From the NCBI GenBank assembly GCA_028278005.1, contig JANQFD010000127.1:1-5613 (forward strand): DNA of 5,613 nucleotides, written 5' to 3'. The notes below the pieces were generated by a model. The model was given only the letters and a program-made list of their open reading frames with translations. It had not been told where the DNA came from and did no database searches. Positions 1-5,613 of the stretch are shown here, piece by piece. How positions within the stretch are numbered: position 1 is the stretch's first letter; each line of letters starts with the position of its first letter. A program made the translations under genes and the position numbers. This DNA comes from Chlorobium sp. Lineage in GTDB: Bacteria > Bacteroidota > Chlorobiia > Chlorobiales > Chlorobiaceae.

Positions 1-35
1 CAACAAAAGTGCCGGCATAAAAAAACTGCTTTCAT
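1..35 (-). CDS. Start of a leftward gene of unknown function (partial)
   Basis: Only the first 11 codons and two further bases lie in the window; they read MKAVFLCRHFC from an ATG at 35-33 on the minus strand, and the rest is cut off by the left edge. The main support is upstream: the minus strand carries an AGGAG with flanking purines ten bases before this ATG, the only good Shine-Dalgarno sequence in the window. A basic residue followed by hydrophobic residues could begin a signal peptide or membrane protein, but 11 residues are too few to say. The gene would be divergent from lptB and share its intergenic region. A competing plus-strand frame is open over 1-114, but its predicted tail is rich in Lys and Asn and looks non-coding. 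Function cannot be assigned. Confidence 0.4.
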   Translation of the reverse strand, partial: MKAVFLCRHFC

Positions 36-45
36 CGGTAATAAG

Positions 46-50
46 CTCCT
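46..50 (-). promoter_or_regulatory. Shine-Dalgarno sequence of the leftward partial gene
   Basis: On the minus strand this reads AGGAG inside the purine-rich stretch GAGAGGAG (46-53), ten bases before the ATG at 35. The spacing is slightly long but workable. It decides the start of the partial leftward gene and contrasts with the four rightward genes, none of which has a comparable site. Confidence 0.4.
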
Positions 51-177
51 CTCTATAAAAAACCGGGAATCGGCAAAAACTTTTACGAGCAATCAAAAAA
101 ATATCCCGTTTTAACAATGCCACCGGTGAGTAGATTCCGGAAACTTTTTTCCTTTCACTCACTTTTGCAAATCACAT

Positions 178-197
178 ATTCTCTTTGTAAAGAGAAT
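178..197. promoter_or_regulatory. Perfect 20-bp palindrome, operator candidate
   Basis: Two perfect 9-base arms, ATTCTCTTT and AAAGAGAAT, flank a two-base centre GT. A two-base loop is too tight for a stable RNA hairpin and no T-run follows, so a binding site for a dimeric transcription factor is more likely than a terminator. It lies between the two divergent genes, 137 bases before lptB and about 140 bases from the leftward start. A similar half-site, AATCTCTTA, occurs at 230-238, 52 bases downstream, close to five helical turns. It does not match the Fur, CIRCE or PerR consensus as I know them, so the regulator is unknown. Confidence 0.45.
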
Positions 198-286
198 CGA
201 GTAAGCCTTTCTCCCCCACACATCTCAGGAATCTCTTATATTTATGAGCACCTCTATGTATTGTTATGAACGGTTCGGTTTCTCAA

Positions 287-304
287 GCCTGCTCTACAGC
301 AGGC
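287..304 (+). repeat. 7-bp GC-rich hairpin before lptB
   Basis: Perfect inverted repeat GCCTGCT/AGCAGGC with a four-base CTAC loop, ending 30 bases before the lptB ATG. The next bases are CATTTTGG, so the T-run is too short and displaced for a classic intrinsic terminator. It may be a structured 5' leader of the lptB-sbcC message or part of a dispersed repeat. Nearly the same arms recur in the hairpin at 3780-3792. Confidence 0.5.
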
Positions 305-334
305 CATTTTGGATAATATGAAGAAAGAAACGAT

Positions 335-1069
335 ATGATTTCCACCCTCAGTTGCAAGGGGCTGAAAAAGATCTACAGCAAACGTGAAGTTGTCAAAAGC
401 TCTACCCTCGAGGTGAAACAGGGTGAGATAGTCGGACTTCTGGGACCCAACGGAGCGGGCAAAACAACGACCTTCTACATGATTGTCGGGCTGGTAAAAC
501 CGAACGCGGGAGAGGTATTTCTCGATGATCGGAACATCACTCCCCTTCCGATGTACAAACGGGCGCGACTCGGCATCGGCTATCTTCCCCAGGAAGCTTC
601 GGTGTTCAGAAAAATGACCGTGGAAGAAAACATTCTCAGCGTGCTGGAGTTCGGCCCATTGCCGAAATCGGAAAGGCGGAAGAAAACCGAGGAAATGCTC
701 GAAGACCTTAACATTACCCATATCCGAAAAAGTATGGGCTACGCCCTTTCGGGCGGTGAAAGGCGCCGCACGGAAATAGCCCGGGCTCTTGCGCTCGAAC
801 CGAAATTCATTCTGCTTGACGAACCGTTTGCCGGTGTCGATCCGATTGCGGTCGAGGATATCCAGGTAATTGTCGAAGGTCTGGTCAAACGCAATATCGG
901 CGTGCTGGTTACCGACCACAATGTACACGAAACACTCTCCATCACCAACCATGCCTACCTGCTGTTCGACGGCACGATTTTCATGCAGGGCACACCCGAG
1001 GAGATTGCAAACAATCCCCAGGCCCGCCAGCTCTATCTGGGCGAAAAGTTCTCTCTCGACCGGTATTGA
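335..1069 (+). CDS. lptB: LPS export ABC transporter ATP-binding protein LptB
   Basis: LptB is the cytoplasmic ATPase that, as a dimer with the membrane proteins LptF and LptG, extracts lipopolysaccharide from the inner membrane and pushes it onto the LptC-LptA bridge. The 244-residue protein is complete and of usual length (E. coli LptB is 241). Visible motifs are Walker A GPNGAGKT (37-44), Q-loop Gln86, the signature LSGGERRR (138-145) followed by TEIARALA, which is characteristic of LptB, Walker B ending in Asp162-Glu163, the D-loop around Asp169, and the switch His195. The DEPFAGVDP stretch is also typical. The ATG at 335 gives the expected N-terminus just before the first strand; its ribosome binding site is weak. 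No lptA or lptC gene adjoins it in this window. The downstream sbcC-like gene begins 12 bases after the stop, which implies one transcript. Confidence 0.94.
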   Translation: MISTLSCKGLKKIYSKREVVKSSTLEVKQGEIVGLLGPNGAGKTTTFYMIVGLVKPNAGEVFLDDRNITPLPMYKRARLGIGYLPQEASVFRKMTVEENILSVLEFGPLPKSERRKKTEEMLEDLNITHIRKSMGYALSGGERRRTEIARALALEPKFILLDEPFAGVDPIAVEDIQVIVEGLVKRNIGVLVTDHNVHETLSITNHAYLLFDGTIFMQGTPEEIANNPQARQLYLGEKFSLDRY

Positions 1070-1081
1070 ATTCATAACACG

Positions 1082-3733
1082 ATGATCCCGAAAAAGCTGA
1101 CCATCATCAACTTCCAGAGTTATGGGGAGGAAGCTCAGGAACTCGACTTTGACCTTTTCAGAATCGCTTGTCTGACCGGAGGCAATGCAGCCGGAAAATC
1201 AAGCCTGATTGAAGCTATGGCCTGGTGCATCTGGGGCAAAGGCCGGACCGGAAGAGACGGGCTCATCAATGAAAATGCTGCTGACATGCAGGTTTCGTTC
1301 CTGTTCGAAACCAATCGCAGAATCTACCGGATAGTCCGGAAGGCCGCAAGGAAAAAAAACGGAGGGACAACCGAACAGATCGACCTGCACATCCTTAGTC
1401 CCGAAGAGGGAACCTACAGCAGCCTCAATGAAAACACGCTGCGGCTTACCCAACAGAAAATCCTGGACCTTGTCGGACTCGATTACGACGCATTTATCAG
1501 TTCCTCGTTCATAAGTCAGGGAAAGTCCAACGAATTCAGCCTTAAATCTCCGAAAGAACGCAAGGAGATCCTGGCCCGGATTCTCCGGGTGGACCGTTAT
1601 GCATTTCTTTCTGAAAAAGCCAGGGAGAAAACAAAAACACTCGGCGACGAGATCAACTACCTTTCAGGGAAAATCAGTTCTCTTTCCGAAGATCTTTCCC
1701 ATACGGAAAAACTGCGTGCAAATCTCGACAGTATTTCCTCCGAGATAAAAAACGCCGAGAAGCAACTGGCTGACCTGACCGATGCATATGCAATCGTTGA
1801 CCGGCAACTGATAAAACTGAAAGAGCTGGAGCTTGAAAGCAAGTCACTCAGAAGCCAGCTCGGCGGCATGGATTCACAAAAAAAGGAGCTTGATGTCCGC
1901 AGCAAAAAGCTCGGGGAGGAAGAAGCGGATCTGCGAACACTTGTCGACAGCAGGGACACTATCGAACAGAATCTGCGGAAAGCCGACACACTGAAAAAAG
2001 AGCTTGCCGAACTGGAGCAGGTAACGAAAACCGTAGAGAAGCTCCGAAGGGAAGGCGTGCGTCTCGAGTCCGCCAGAATGCTGAAAACGGAGAAAGCCGC
2101 CCACAGGGCCGAAACCCTCGAATCGGCCCTGCAGACATCCGACACAGCCCTGTCGCGTCTTGAGGAAAAGATAAAGCAGCTGCAGACTGACCGAAAAGCT
2201 CTTCTCGAATGGAGCAAAGAAAAAGAGGAACTCGAAACCTCTACCCGTAAGTTCGAAAAGGAACTTACGGAAAAAGACCGCTTCATGCGCTCGCTTTCGC
2301 TGGTCGAGAACCGCATAAACACGCTGCTTGAAAACCTTGATGAGATAAAGAAAAAAGGCCTGGAACTGAAAAGCATCGAAGGGACAATCTGTCCGCTCTG
2401 TCATTCCACAGTCGACGACGCCCACAAGGAACATGTATTGGAAGAGTACCGAGAGCGGTACCGGAAAATCGAGAATCAGATTGAACACGAAAGATCGGAG
2501 AAAACAAGACTCGAAGCCGTGCTGCTCGATCTCGAAAAAAAACAGCATGAGTTCACAACAGGTCAACAGAAACTCCAGGTTCTGCTGCCGAAACTCTCAG
2601 TGCTTGCGGAACGGCTGAAACAGCTTGAAGAACTTGAAACGGCATACCTTGAAACCGGAAAAACACGTGAAACTCAGGCCGAGGAACTTCTCAAAATCCG
2701 TGACTCTCTCGCGTCGGGAGCCGTGGCTGCCCAGGAGATCCGGCAGCTCGAGGAGATCAACTCGGAAATAGCCTTGCTTGGATACAAACCGGAAGTACAC
2801 GAAGCTGTAAAAGCCGAACTTGAAACCCTCTCCGATGCCGAAAACCGCTCCGGTGCTCTGAAAATGGCTGCGCAACGGCTTGAAAAACTGACCGCCGAAC
2901 AGAATGCCTGCAGAAAAGAACTTTCGTCGCTTGAAACAGCACAGCGAAAGTTGACCGGACGCATGGATGACATTGCATCCATGCTTGCAAACAAGCCGGA
3001 AATTGAACAGCGGCATGCCGTTTCCGAAAGGGAAAGAAAATCAGCCGAGCAGTCACTGCAACAGCTGCTCGTTTACAGAGAAAGCCTTAAAAAAAGCCTC
3101 GATGAACTGAAGGAAAAGCAAAAACAGATAAAATCACTCAAAAAGGAACTTGGCGACAAGGAGGAAAGCAGATACGTTCTCGGCATTCTGCAGGAAGCTT
3201 TCGGTATTCAGGGCATACAAAGCCTTCTGATTGAAAATGCCGTTCCCCAGCTCGAAGAACAGGCGAACAGTATACTCGGCAAGCTTTCACAGGATCAGAT
3301 GACGTTTGAAATCAGGACACAGAAGCAGCGTATCAACAAAAATGTCACTGAAACCCTTGAAATCGCCATCTCGGATGCACAGGGCGAAGTGAGGGATTAT
3401 GACAGTTTTTCCGGAGGTGAAAAGTTCCGTATAGACCTCTCGCTTCGAATCGCTCTCTCCAAACTGCTTTCCATGCAATCCGGTCACGGAATCAATCTGC
3501 TGGTAATCGACGAGGGGTTCGGAACACAGGACGAGGAGGGGCTGGACTGCATTATCGATTCGATACACGGCATTACCGACGAGTTTGAAAAAATCGTACT
3601 TATTACCCATCTTGAAAAGCTGAAGGACGCGTTCGAGGTTAAAATCGCAGTATCACGCAAGCCCGAACGCGGCTCGGTTTTCTCACTGGTATCCGGTGAA
3701 CAGTCGGATTATCCCGAGTTGTCTTTGATCTGA
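1082..3733 (+). CDS. sbcC: SbcC/Rad50-type DNA double-strand break repair ATPase
   Basis: SbcC/Rad50 proteins are SMC-like ATPases that tether DNA ends and, with the nuclease SbcD/Mre11, process breaks, hairpins and blocked ends. This 883-residue protein has the full architecture. The N-terminal ATPase half has the start motif LTIINFQSY, Walker A GGNAAGKS (33-40) and a Q-loop FISQGKSNEF with Gln146. A long Glu/Lys/Leu-rich coiled coil covers about 175-430. The zinc hook CPLC (Cys437, Cys440) sits at the midpoint, and a second coiled coil follows at about 450-695. The C-terminal ATPase half has signature FSGGEK (776-781), Walker B with Asp810-Glu811, D-loop Asp817 and His843. It is shorter than E. 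coli SbcC (about 1,050) and close to archaeal Rad50 in length. Walker A has Ala where NG is usual, but the essential GKS is intact. It is tightly linked to lptB; no sbcD/mre11 gene adjoins. There is no clear Shine-Dalgarno sequence; the ATG at 1082 is set by the conserved N-terminus. Confidence 0.88.
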   Translation: MIPKKLTIINFQSYGEEAQELDFDLFRIACLTGGNAAGKSSLIEAMAWCIWGKGRTGRDGLINENAADMQVSFLFETNRRIYRIVRKAARKKNGGTTEQIDLHILSPEEGTYSSLNENTLRLTQQKILDLVGLDYDAFISSSFISQGKSNEFSLKSPKERKEILARILRVDRYAFLSEKAREKTKTLGDEINYLSGKISSLSEDLSHTEKLRANLDSISSEIKNAEKQLADLTDAYAIVDRQLIKLKELELESKSLRSQLGGMDSQKKELDVRSKKLGEEEADLRTLVDSRDTIEQNLRKADTLKKELAELEQVTKTVEKLRREGVRLESARMLKTEKAAHRAETLESALQTSDTALSRLEEKIKQLQTDRKALLEWSKEKEELETSTRKFEKELTEKDRFMRSLSLVENRINTLLENLDEIKKKGLELKSIEGTICPLCHSTVDDAHKEHVLEEYRERYRKIENQIEHERSEKTRLEAVLLDLEKKQHEFTTGQQKLQVLLPKLSVLAERLKQLEELETAYLETGKTRETQAEELLKIRDSLASGAVAAQEIRQLEEINSEIALLGYKPEVHEAVKAELETLSDAENRSGALKMAAQRLEKLTAEQNACRKELSSLETAQRKLTGRMDDIASMLANKPEIEQRHAVSERERKSAEQSLQQLLVYRESLKKSLDELKEKQKQIKSLKKELGDKEESRYVLGILQEAFGIQGIQSLLIENAVPQLEEQANSILGKLSQDQMTFEIRTQKQRINKNVTETLEIAISDAQGEVRDYDSFSGGEKFRIDLSLRIALSKLLSMQSGHGINLLVIDEGFGTQDEEGLDCIIDSIHGITDEFEKIVLITHLEKLKDAFEVKIAVSRKPERGSVFSLVSGEQSDYPELSLI

Positions 3734-3779
3734 ATCAAGCTGTTTTCCAGGGATAACTGAAATACCGTTTGACTGGCTT

Positions 3780-3796
3780 GCCTGCTGCAGGCTTTT
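3780..3796 (+). terminator. Weak intrinsic terminator candidate after sbcC
   Basis: A short hairpin, GCCTG-CTG-CAGGC (3780-3792), is followed directly by four T residues (3793-3796). It lies 47 bases past the sbcC stop, where an end to the lptB-sbcC transcript would be expected. The stem is only five base pairs and the T-run is short, so termination would be inefficient. It may instead be part of a repeat, because its arms match those of the hairpin at 287-304. Confidence 0.3.
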
Positions 3797-3817
3797 CGAA
3801 AGAAACCTTGAATACCC

Positions 3818-3844
3818 CGGGCAGGTCACGGAACGATCTGCCTG
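3818..3844. repeat. Imperfect inverted repeat between sbcC and the radical SAM gene
   Basis: The bases at 3818-3827 (CGGGCAGGTC) can pair with 3835-3844 (GATCTGCCTG) over ten positions, two of them G-U, around the seven-base loop ACGGAAC. No T-run follows on either strand, so it is not a standard terminator. It could structure the leader of the radical SAM transcript, or be one half of a dispersed palindromic element together with the 3780-3792 hairpin. Confidence 0.35.
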
Positions 3845-3901
3845 AAAGGCCGGTTTTCACATACTCATGATACAGCCCTATTTGAAAAGATCGATCAACG
3901 T

Positions 3902-5413
3902 ATGAATATCCTGCTACTTTATCCAGAGTTTCCGGACACATTCTGGAGTTTCAAACACGCCCTGAAATTCATAAGAAAAAAAGCGTCACTGCCTCCTCTC
4001 GGCCTTATTACGGTATCCGCGATGCTGCCGCAACAATGGCAGCGCAAACTTGTCGATCTCAACGTTACAAAGCTGTCGCAACATGATCTCGATTGGGCCG
4101 ATGTTGCGTTTGTCAGTGCGATGGGCGTCCAGAAAGAGTCTGCGCAACAGGTTATCGAAAGCTGTAAACACGCCGGTCTCAGGATCGTTGCCGGAGGCCC
4201 CCTTTTCACTTCCGAGCCTGAATGCTTTCCTGAAGTGGACCACTTCGTACTGAACGAAGCAGAGATCACTCTGGAACCGTTCCTCGCGGATTTTACCAAC
4301 GGTGCTCCTGAAAAGTACTATCGTTCAGACAGTTTTCCCGATGTCCGTACCTCCCCTGTTCCGCAGTGGGAGCTCCTGGACATGAAAAAGTACGCCTCTA
4401 TGGCTATCCAGTTCTCGAGAGGCTGCCCGTACCGTTGTGATTTCTGTAATGTCACGACGCTTTTCGGCCATAAAATCAGGACAAAAACAAGCGAACAGAT
4501 TATTCGTGAGTTGCAGGCCATGTATGAAAAAGGGTGGCGTGAAAGCATTTTCTTCGTGGATGACAATTTTATTGCCCACAAGTCCTACCTGAAAAAGAAC
4601 CTGCTTCCCAGACTCATCGAGTGGCAGGAGTCGAAAAAAAACACCACCAAGTTTTACACCGAGTGCTCCATTAACATCGCCGACGACCAGGAACTCATGG
4701 ACCTCATGGTTAAAGCCGGTTTCAACCAGGTCTTCATCGGCATTGAAACACCGAACCATACAGCTCTGGAAGCCTGCGGCAAACAGCACAACACATCGAG
4801 GAATATGCTTGAGAACATCAAGCGGATTCAACGTTCAGGGCTGGAAGTACAGGGAGGCTTCATTGTTGGATTCGACACCGATACTCCCTCGATATTCCAG
4901 CAGCAGATCGAGTTCATACAGAACAGCGGGATAGTTACCGCCATGGTGGGCCTCCTTCAGGCGCTACCCGGTACGAAACTCTACGAACGGATGAAAAGCG
5001 AAGGTAGACTCCTGAAAAGCTCAACAGGTGACAACGTTGATAACACGACAAACATAGTCCCGAAGATGGATGTCGAAACGCTGCGCTCAGGATACAGGGA
5101 AATGATGCATTACCTCTATTCGCCAAAAAATTACTACCAGCGGATTAAAACACTGTTGCTCGAATACCAGCCGCCGAAATTCAGAACACGCATACGGCCG
5201 GATATGCTGGTGGCCTTGTTCCGGTCGATGATCGTTCTCGGTATCGTTGGAAGCGAACGGCTCCAGTACTGGAAGATGCTCCTCTGGACCATATTCAGAC
5301 AACATCAGTCTCTCTCTCTTGCCGTCACCCTGTCCATATACGGCCATCATTTCCGGAAAGTCTGCATGCTTCACCTTAAAACCGAAAAACAGCATGCAAC
5401 CTCCCCGGTATAA
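3902..5413 (+). CDS. B12-binding radical SAM protein, DUF4070 family, putative class B methylase
   Basis: This 503-residue protein is complete. The N-terminal part (about 1-140) is a cobalamin-binding Rossmann-like domain with the family blocks TFWSFKHALKFIRKKA (about 14-29), PPLGLITVSAMLP and AGGPLFTSEP (from 97). As in other class B radical SAM enzymes, I see no DxHxxG motif. The radical SAM core follows: SRGCPYRCDFC supplies the cluster ligands Cys175, Cys179 and Cys182, and FFVDDNF (around 217-223) is the usual second block of this group. GIETP, GGFIVGFD and LLQALPGTKLYERM follow in order. The C-terminus (about 350-503, NIVPKM, YSPKNYYQRI) matches DUF4070, with hydrophobic stretches near 435-450 and 470-482 that may touch the membrane. 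Members with known roles methylate unactivated carbons: hopanoid C-2 (HpnP) and, in green sulfur bacteria, bacteriochlorophyllide C-8(2) or C-12(1) (BchQ, BchR). The substrate here is not shown, so no symbol is given. The Shine-Dalgarno sequence is weak; the ATG at 3902 gives the conserved N-terminus NILLLYPEFP. Confidence 0.88.
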   Translation: MNILLLYPEFPDTFWSFKHALKFIRKKASLPPLGLITVSAMLPQQWQRKLVDLNVTKLSQHDLDWADVAFVSAMGVQKESAQQVIESCKHAGLRIVAGGPLFTSEPECFPEVDHFVLNEAEITLEPFLADFTNGAPEKYYRSDSFPDVRTSPVPQWELLDMKKYASMAIQFSRGCPYRCDFCNVTTLFGHKIRTKTSEQIIRELQAMYEKGWRESIFFVDDNFIAHKSYLKKNLLPRLIEWQESKKNTTKFYTECSINIADDQELMDLMVKAGFNQVFIGIETPNHTALEACGKQHNTSRNMLENIKRIQRSGLEVQGGFIVGFDTDTPSIFQQQIEFIQNSGIVTAMVGLLQALPGTKLYERMKSEGRLLKSSTGDNVDNTTNIVPKMDVETLRSGYREMMHYLYSPKNYYQRIKTLLLEYQPPKFRTRIRPDMLVALFRSMIVLGIVGSERLQYWKMLLWTIFRQHQSLSLAVTLSIYGHHFRKVCMLHLKTEKQHATSPV

Positions 5414-5437
5414 ATAAATGCCATTCTCCAACCCTTC

Positions 5438-5613
5438 ATGATATCCGACAATTTTCTTTTCCGGTCTGATGGCGGTTTCATACGGATTCCTGTCTGGGGT
5501 CATATTCCTCTTGACAGACCTCTCAAAAAAATACTTGCCCACCCGGCTTTTCTCAGGCTCAAAGGCATCCGCCAGCTCTCATTCTCCCAGCAGGTATACC
5601 CCGGTGCGAATCA
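5438..5613 (+). CDS. HD-superfamily phosphohydrolase-like protein, N-terminal part
   Basis: Fifty-eight codons from the ATG at 5438 are present; the frame is open to the right edge. The stretch IPVWGHIPLDRPLKKILAHP, then FLRLKGIRQLSFSQQVYPGAN, fits the start of HD-domain proteins related to dGTP triphosphohydrolases (COG1078-like). In these, a phrase resembling DPVHGxI is followed by a segment of the form RLRxIxQL...YPGAxHTRxxHS. The last two bases, CA, would allow the expected His. The metal-binding HD residues lie beyond the window, so activity and substrate (dNTP, other nucleotide, or none) cannot be judged. The start is 24 bases after the radical SAM stop with no terminator between, so co-transcription is likely. 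There is no Shine-Dalgarno sequence; this ATG is the first in frame after the upstream stop. Confidence 0.72.
   Translation, partial: MISDNFLFRSDGGFIRIPVWGHIPLDRPLKKILAHPAFLRLKGIRQLSFSQQVYPGAN

Larger units (their letters stand above)
36..334. other. Divergent intergenic region upstream of lptB
   Basis: About 300 bases without a convincing gene, more AT-rich than the flanking coding DNA and with many short T and A runs. It should contain the promoters of the leftward partial gene and of lptB, but I found no -35/-10 pair that I would defend in either direction. It holds the palindrome at 178-197, a hairpin at 287-304, an 8-bp palindrome CACCGGTG at 121-128, and a loose inverted pair GTGAGT/ACTCAC at 126-131 and 157-162. 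A 25-codon frame at 244-321 has no good ribosome binding site and is not called as a gene. Confidence 0.6.

Noticed and set aside
244..321. 25-codon frame (starting MSTSMYCYERF) as a leader peptide for lptB
   Set aside because: The nearest purine run (AGGA near 227-230) is too far from the ATG, the frame has no leader-peptide signature such as repeated regulatory codons, and the hairpin inside it lacks a terminator T-run.
254..1075. Long minus-strand open frame of 273 codons
   Set aside because: It lies antisense to lptB, whose family motifs are unmistakable; the antisense protein shows no recognisable domain.
870..1085. 71-codon plus-strand frame overlapping the sbcC start
   Set aside because: It is an out-of-frame reading of lptB, low in normal protein character; its TGA overlaps the sbcC ATG only because that gene starts ATGA.
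1352..1359. A8 runs in sbcC (1352-1359, 2535-2542) and in the radical SAM gene (4634-4641) as programmed frameshift sites
   Set aside because: All frames continue intact through the runs, no stimulating structure is evident, and A-rich Lys codons are common in these proteins.
1657..2566. Two long minus-strand frames inside the sbcC coiled coil
   Set aside because: Their Ser- and Phe-rich composition is the antisense reading of Glu/Lys-rich coiled-coil codons; these are shadows, not genes.
5309..5319. TC dinucleotide run near the end of the radical SAM gene as a phase-variable repeat
   Set aside because: Only about five copies, in frame with conserved residues (SLSLA); too short to suggest slippage.
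5087..5542. 151-codon minus-strand frame over the end of the radical SAM gene and the HD start
   Set aside because: It overlaps two genes with clear family matches on the plus strand and has no recognisable motif.
1..5613. Defence island, prophage, insertion sequence or CRISPR content
   Set aside because: No transposase, integrase, phage gene, terminal repeats or spaced direct repeats are visible; SbcC and HD proteins here have normal housekeeping features.

Overview
The window looks like ordinary chromosomal DNA from a Gram-negative, LPS-making bacterium. My best guess is a green sulfur bacterium (Chlorobiaceae, e.g. a Chlorobium or Prosthecochloris relative). Two things support this: the lptB gene implies an outer membrane with LPS, and a DUF4070-type B12/radical SAM enzyme has the same general architecture as bacteriochlorophyll side-chain methylases. 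The overall style of the proteins also fits. This lineage call is inference; no rRNA or diagnostic photosynthesis gene is present.

Layout. (1) Bases 1-35 probably hold the start of a leftward gene that runs off the left edge, preceded by a good Shine-Dalgarno sequence. (2) Bases 36-334 are a divergent intergenic region with a perfect 20-bp palindrome (178-197) and a strong hairpin (287-304). (3) lptB (335-1069), the ATPase of the LPS export machine, is followed after 12 bases by (4) an SbcC/Rad50-type DNA-repair ATPase (1082-3733). The two are almost certainly co-transcribed although they act in unrelated processes. (5) Bases 3734-3901 form a short intergenic region with two inverted repeats, one of them a weak terminator candidate. 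(6) A cobalamin-binding radical SAM protein of the DUF4070/HpnP-like group (3902-5413) is followed after 24 bases by (7) the first 58 codons of an HD-domain phosphohydrolase-like protein (5438 to the right edge).

All four rightward genes lack a convincing Shine-Dalgarno sequence, begin with ATGA, and are read in the same direction. There are no tRNA or rRNA genes, CRISPR arrays, transposases or phage genes. I do not see a new defence or mobile system. The points most worth checking are the substrate of the radical SAM enzyme, the lptB-sbcC pairing without sbcD or lptA, the palindromic operator-like site, and the hairpins with matching arms in the two intergenic regions.
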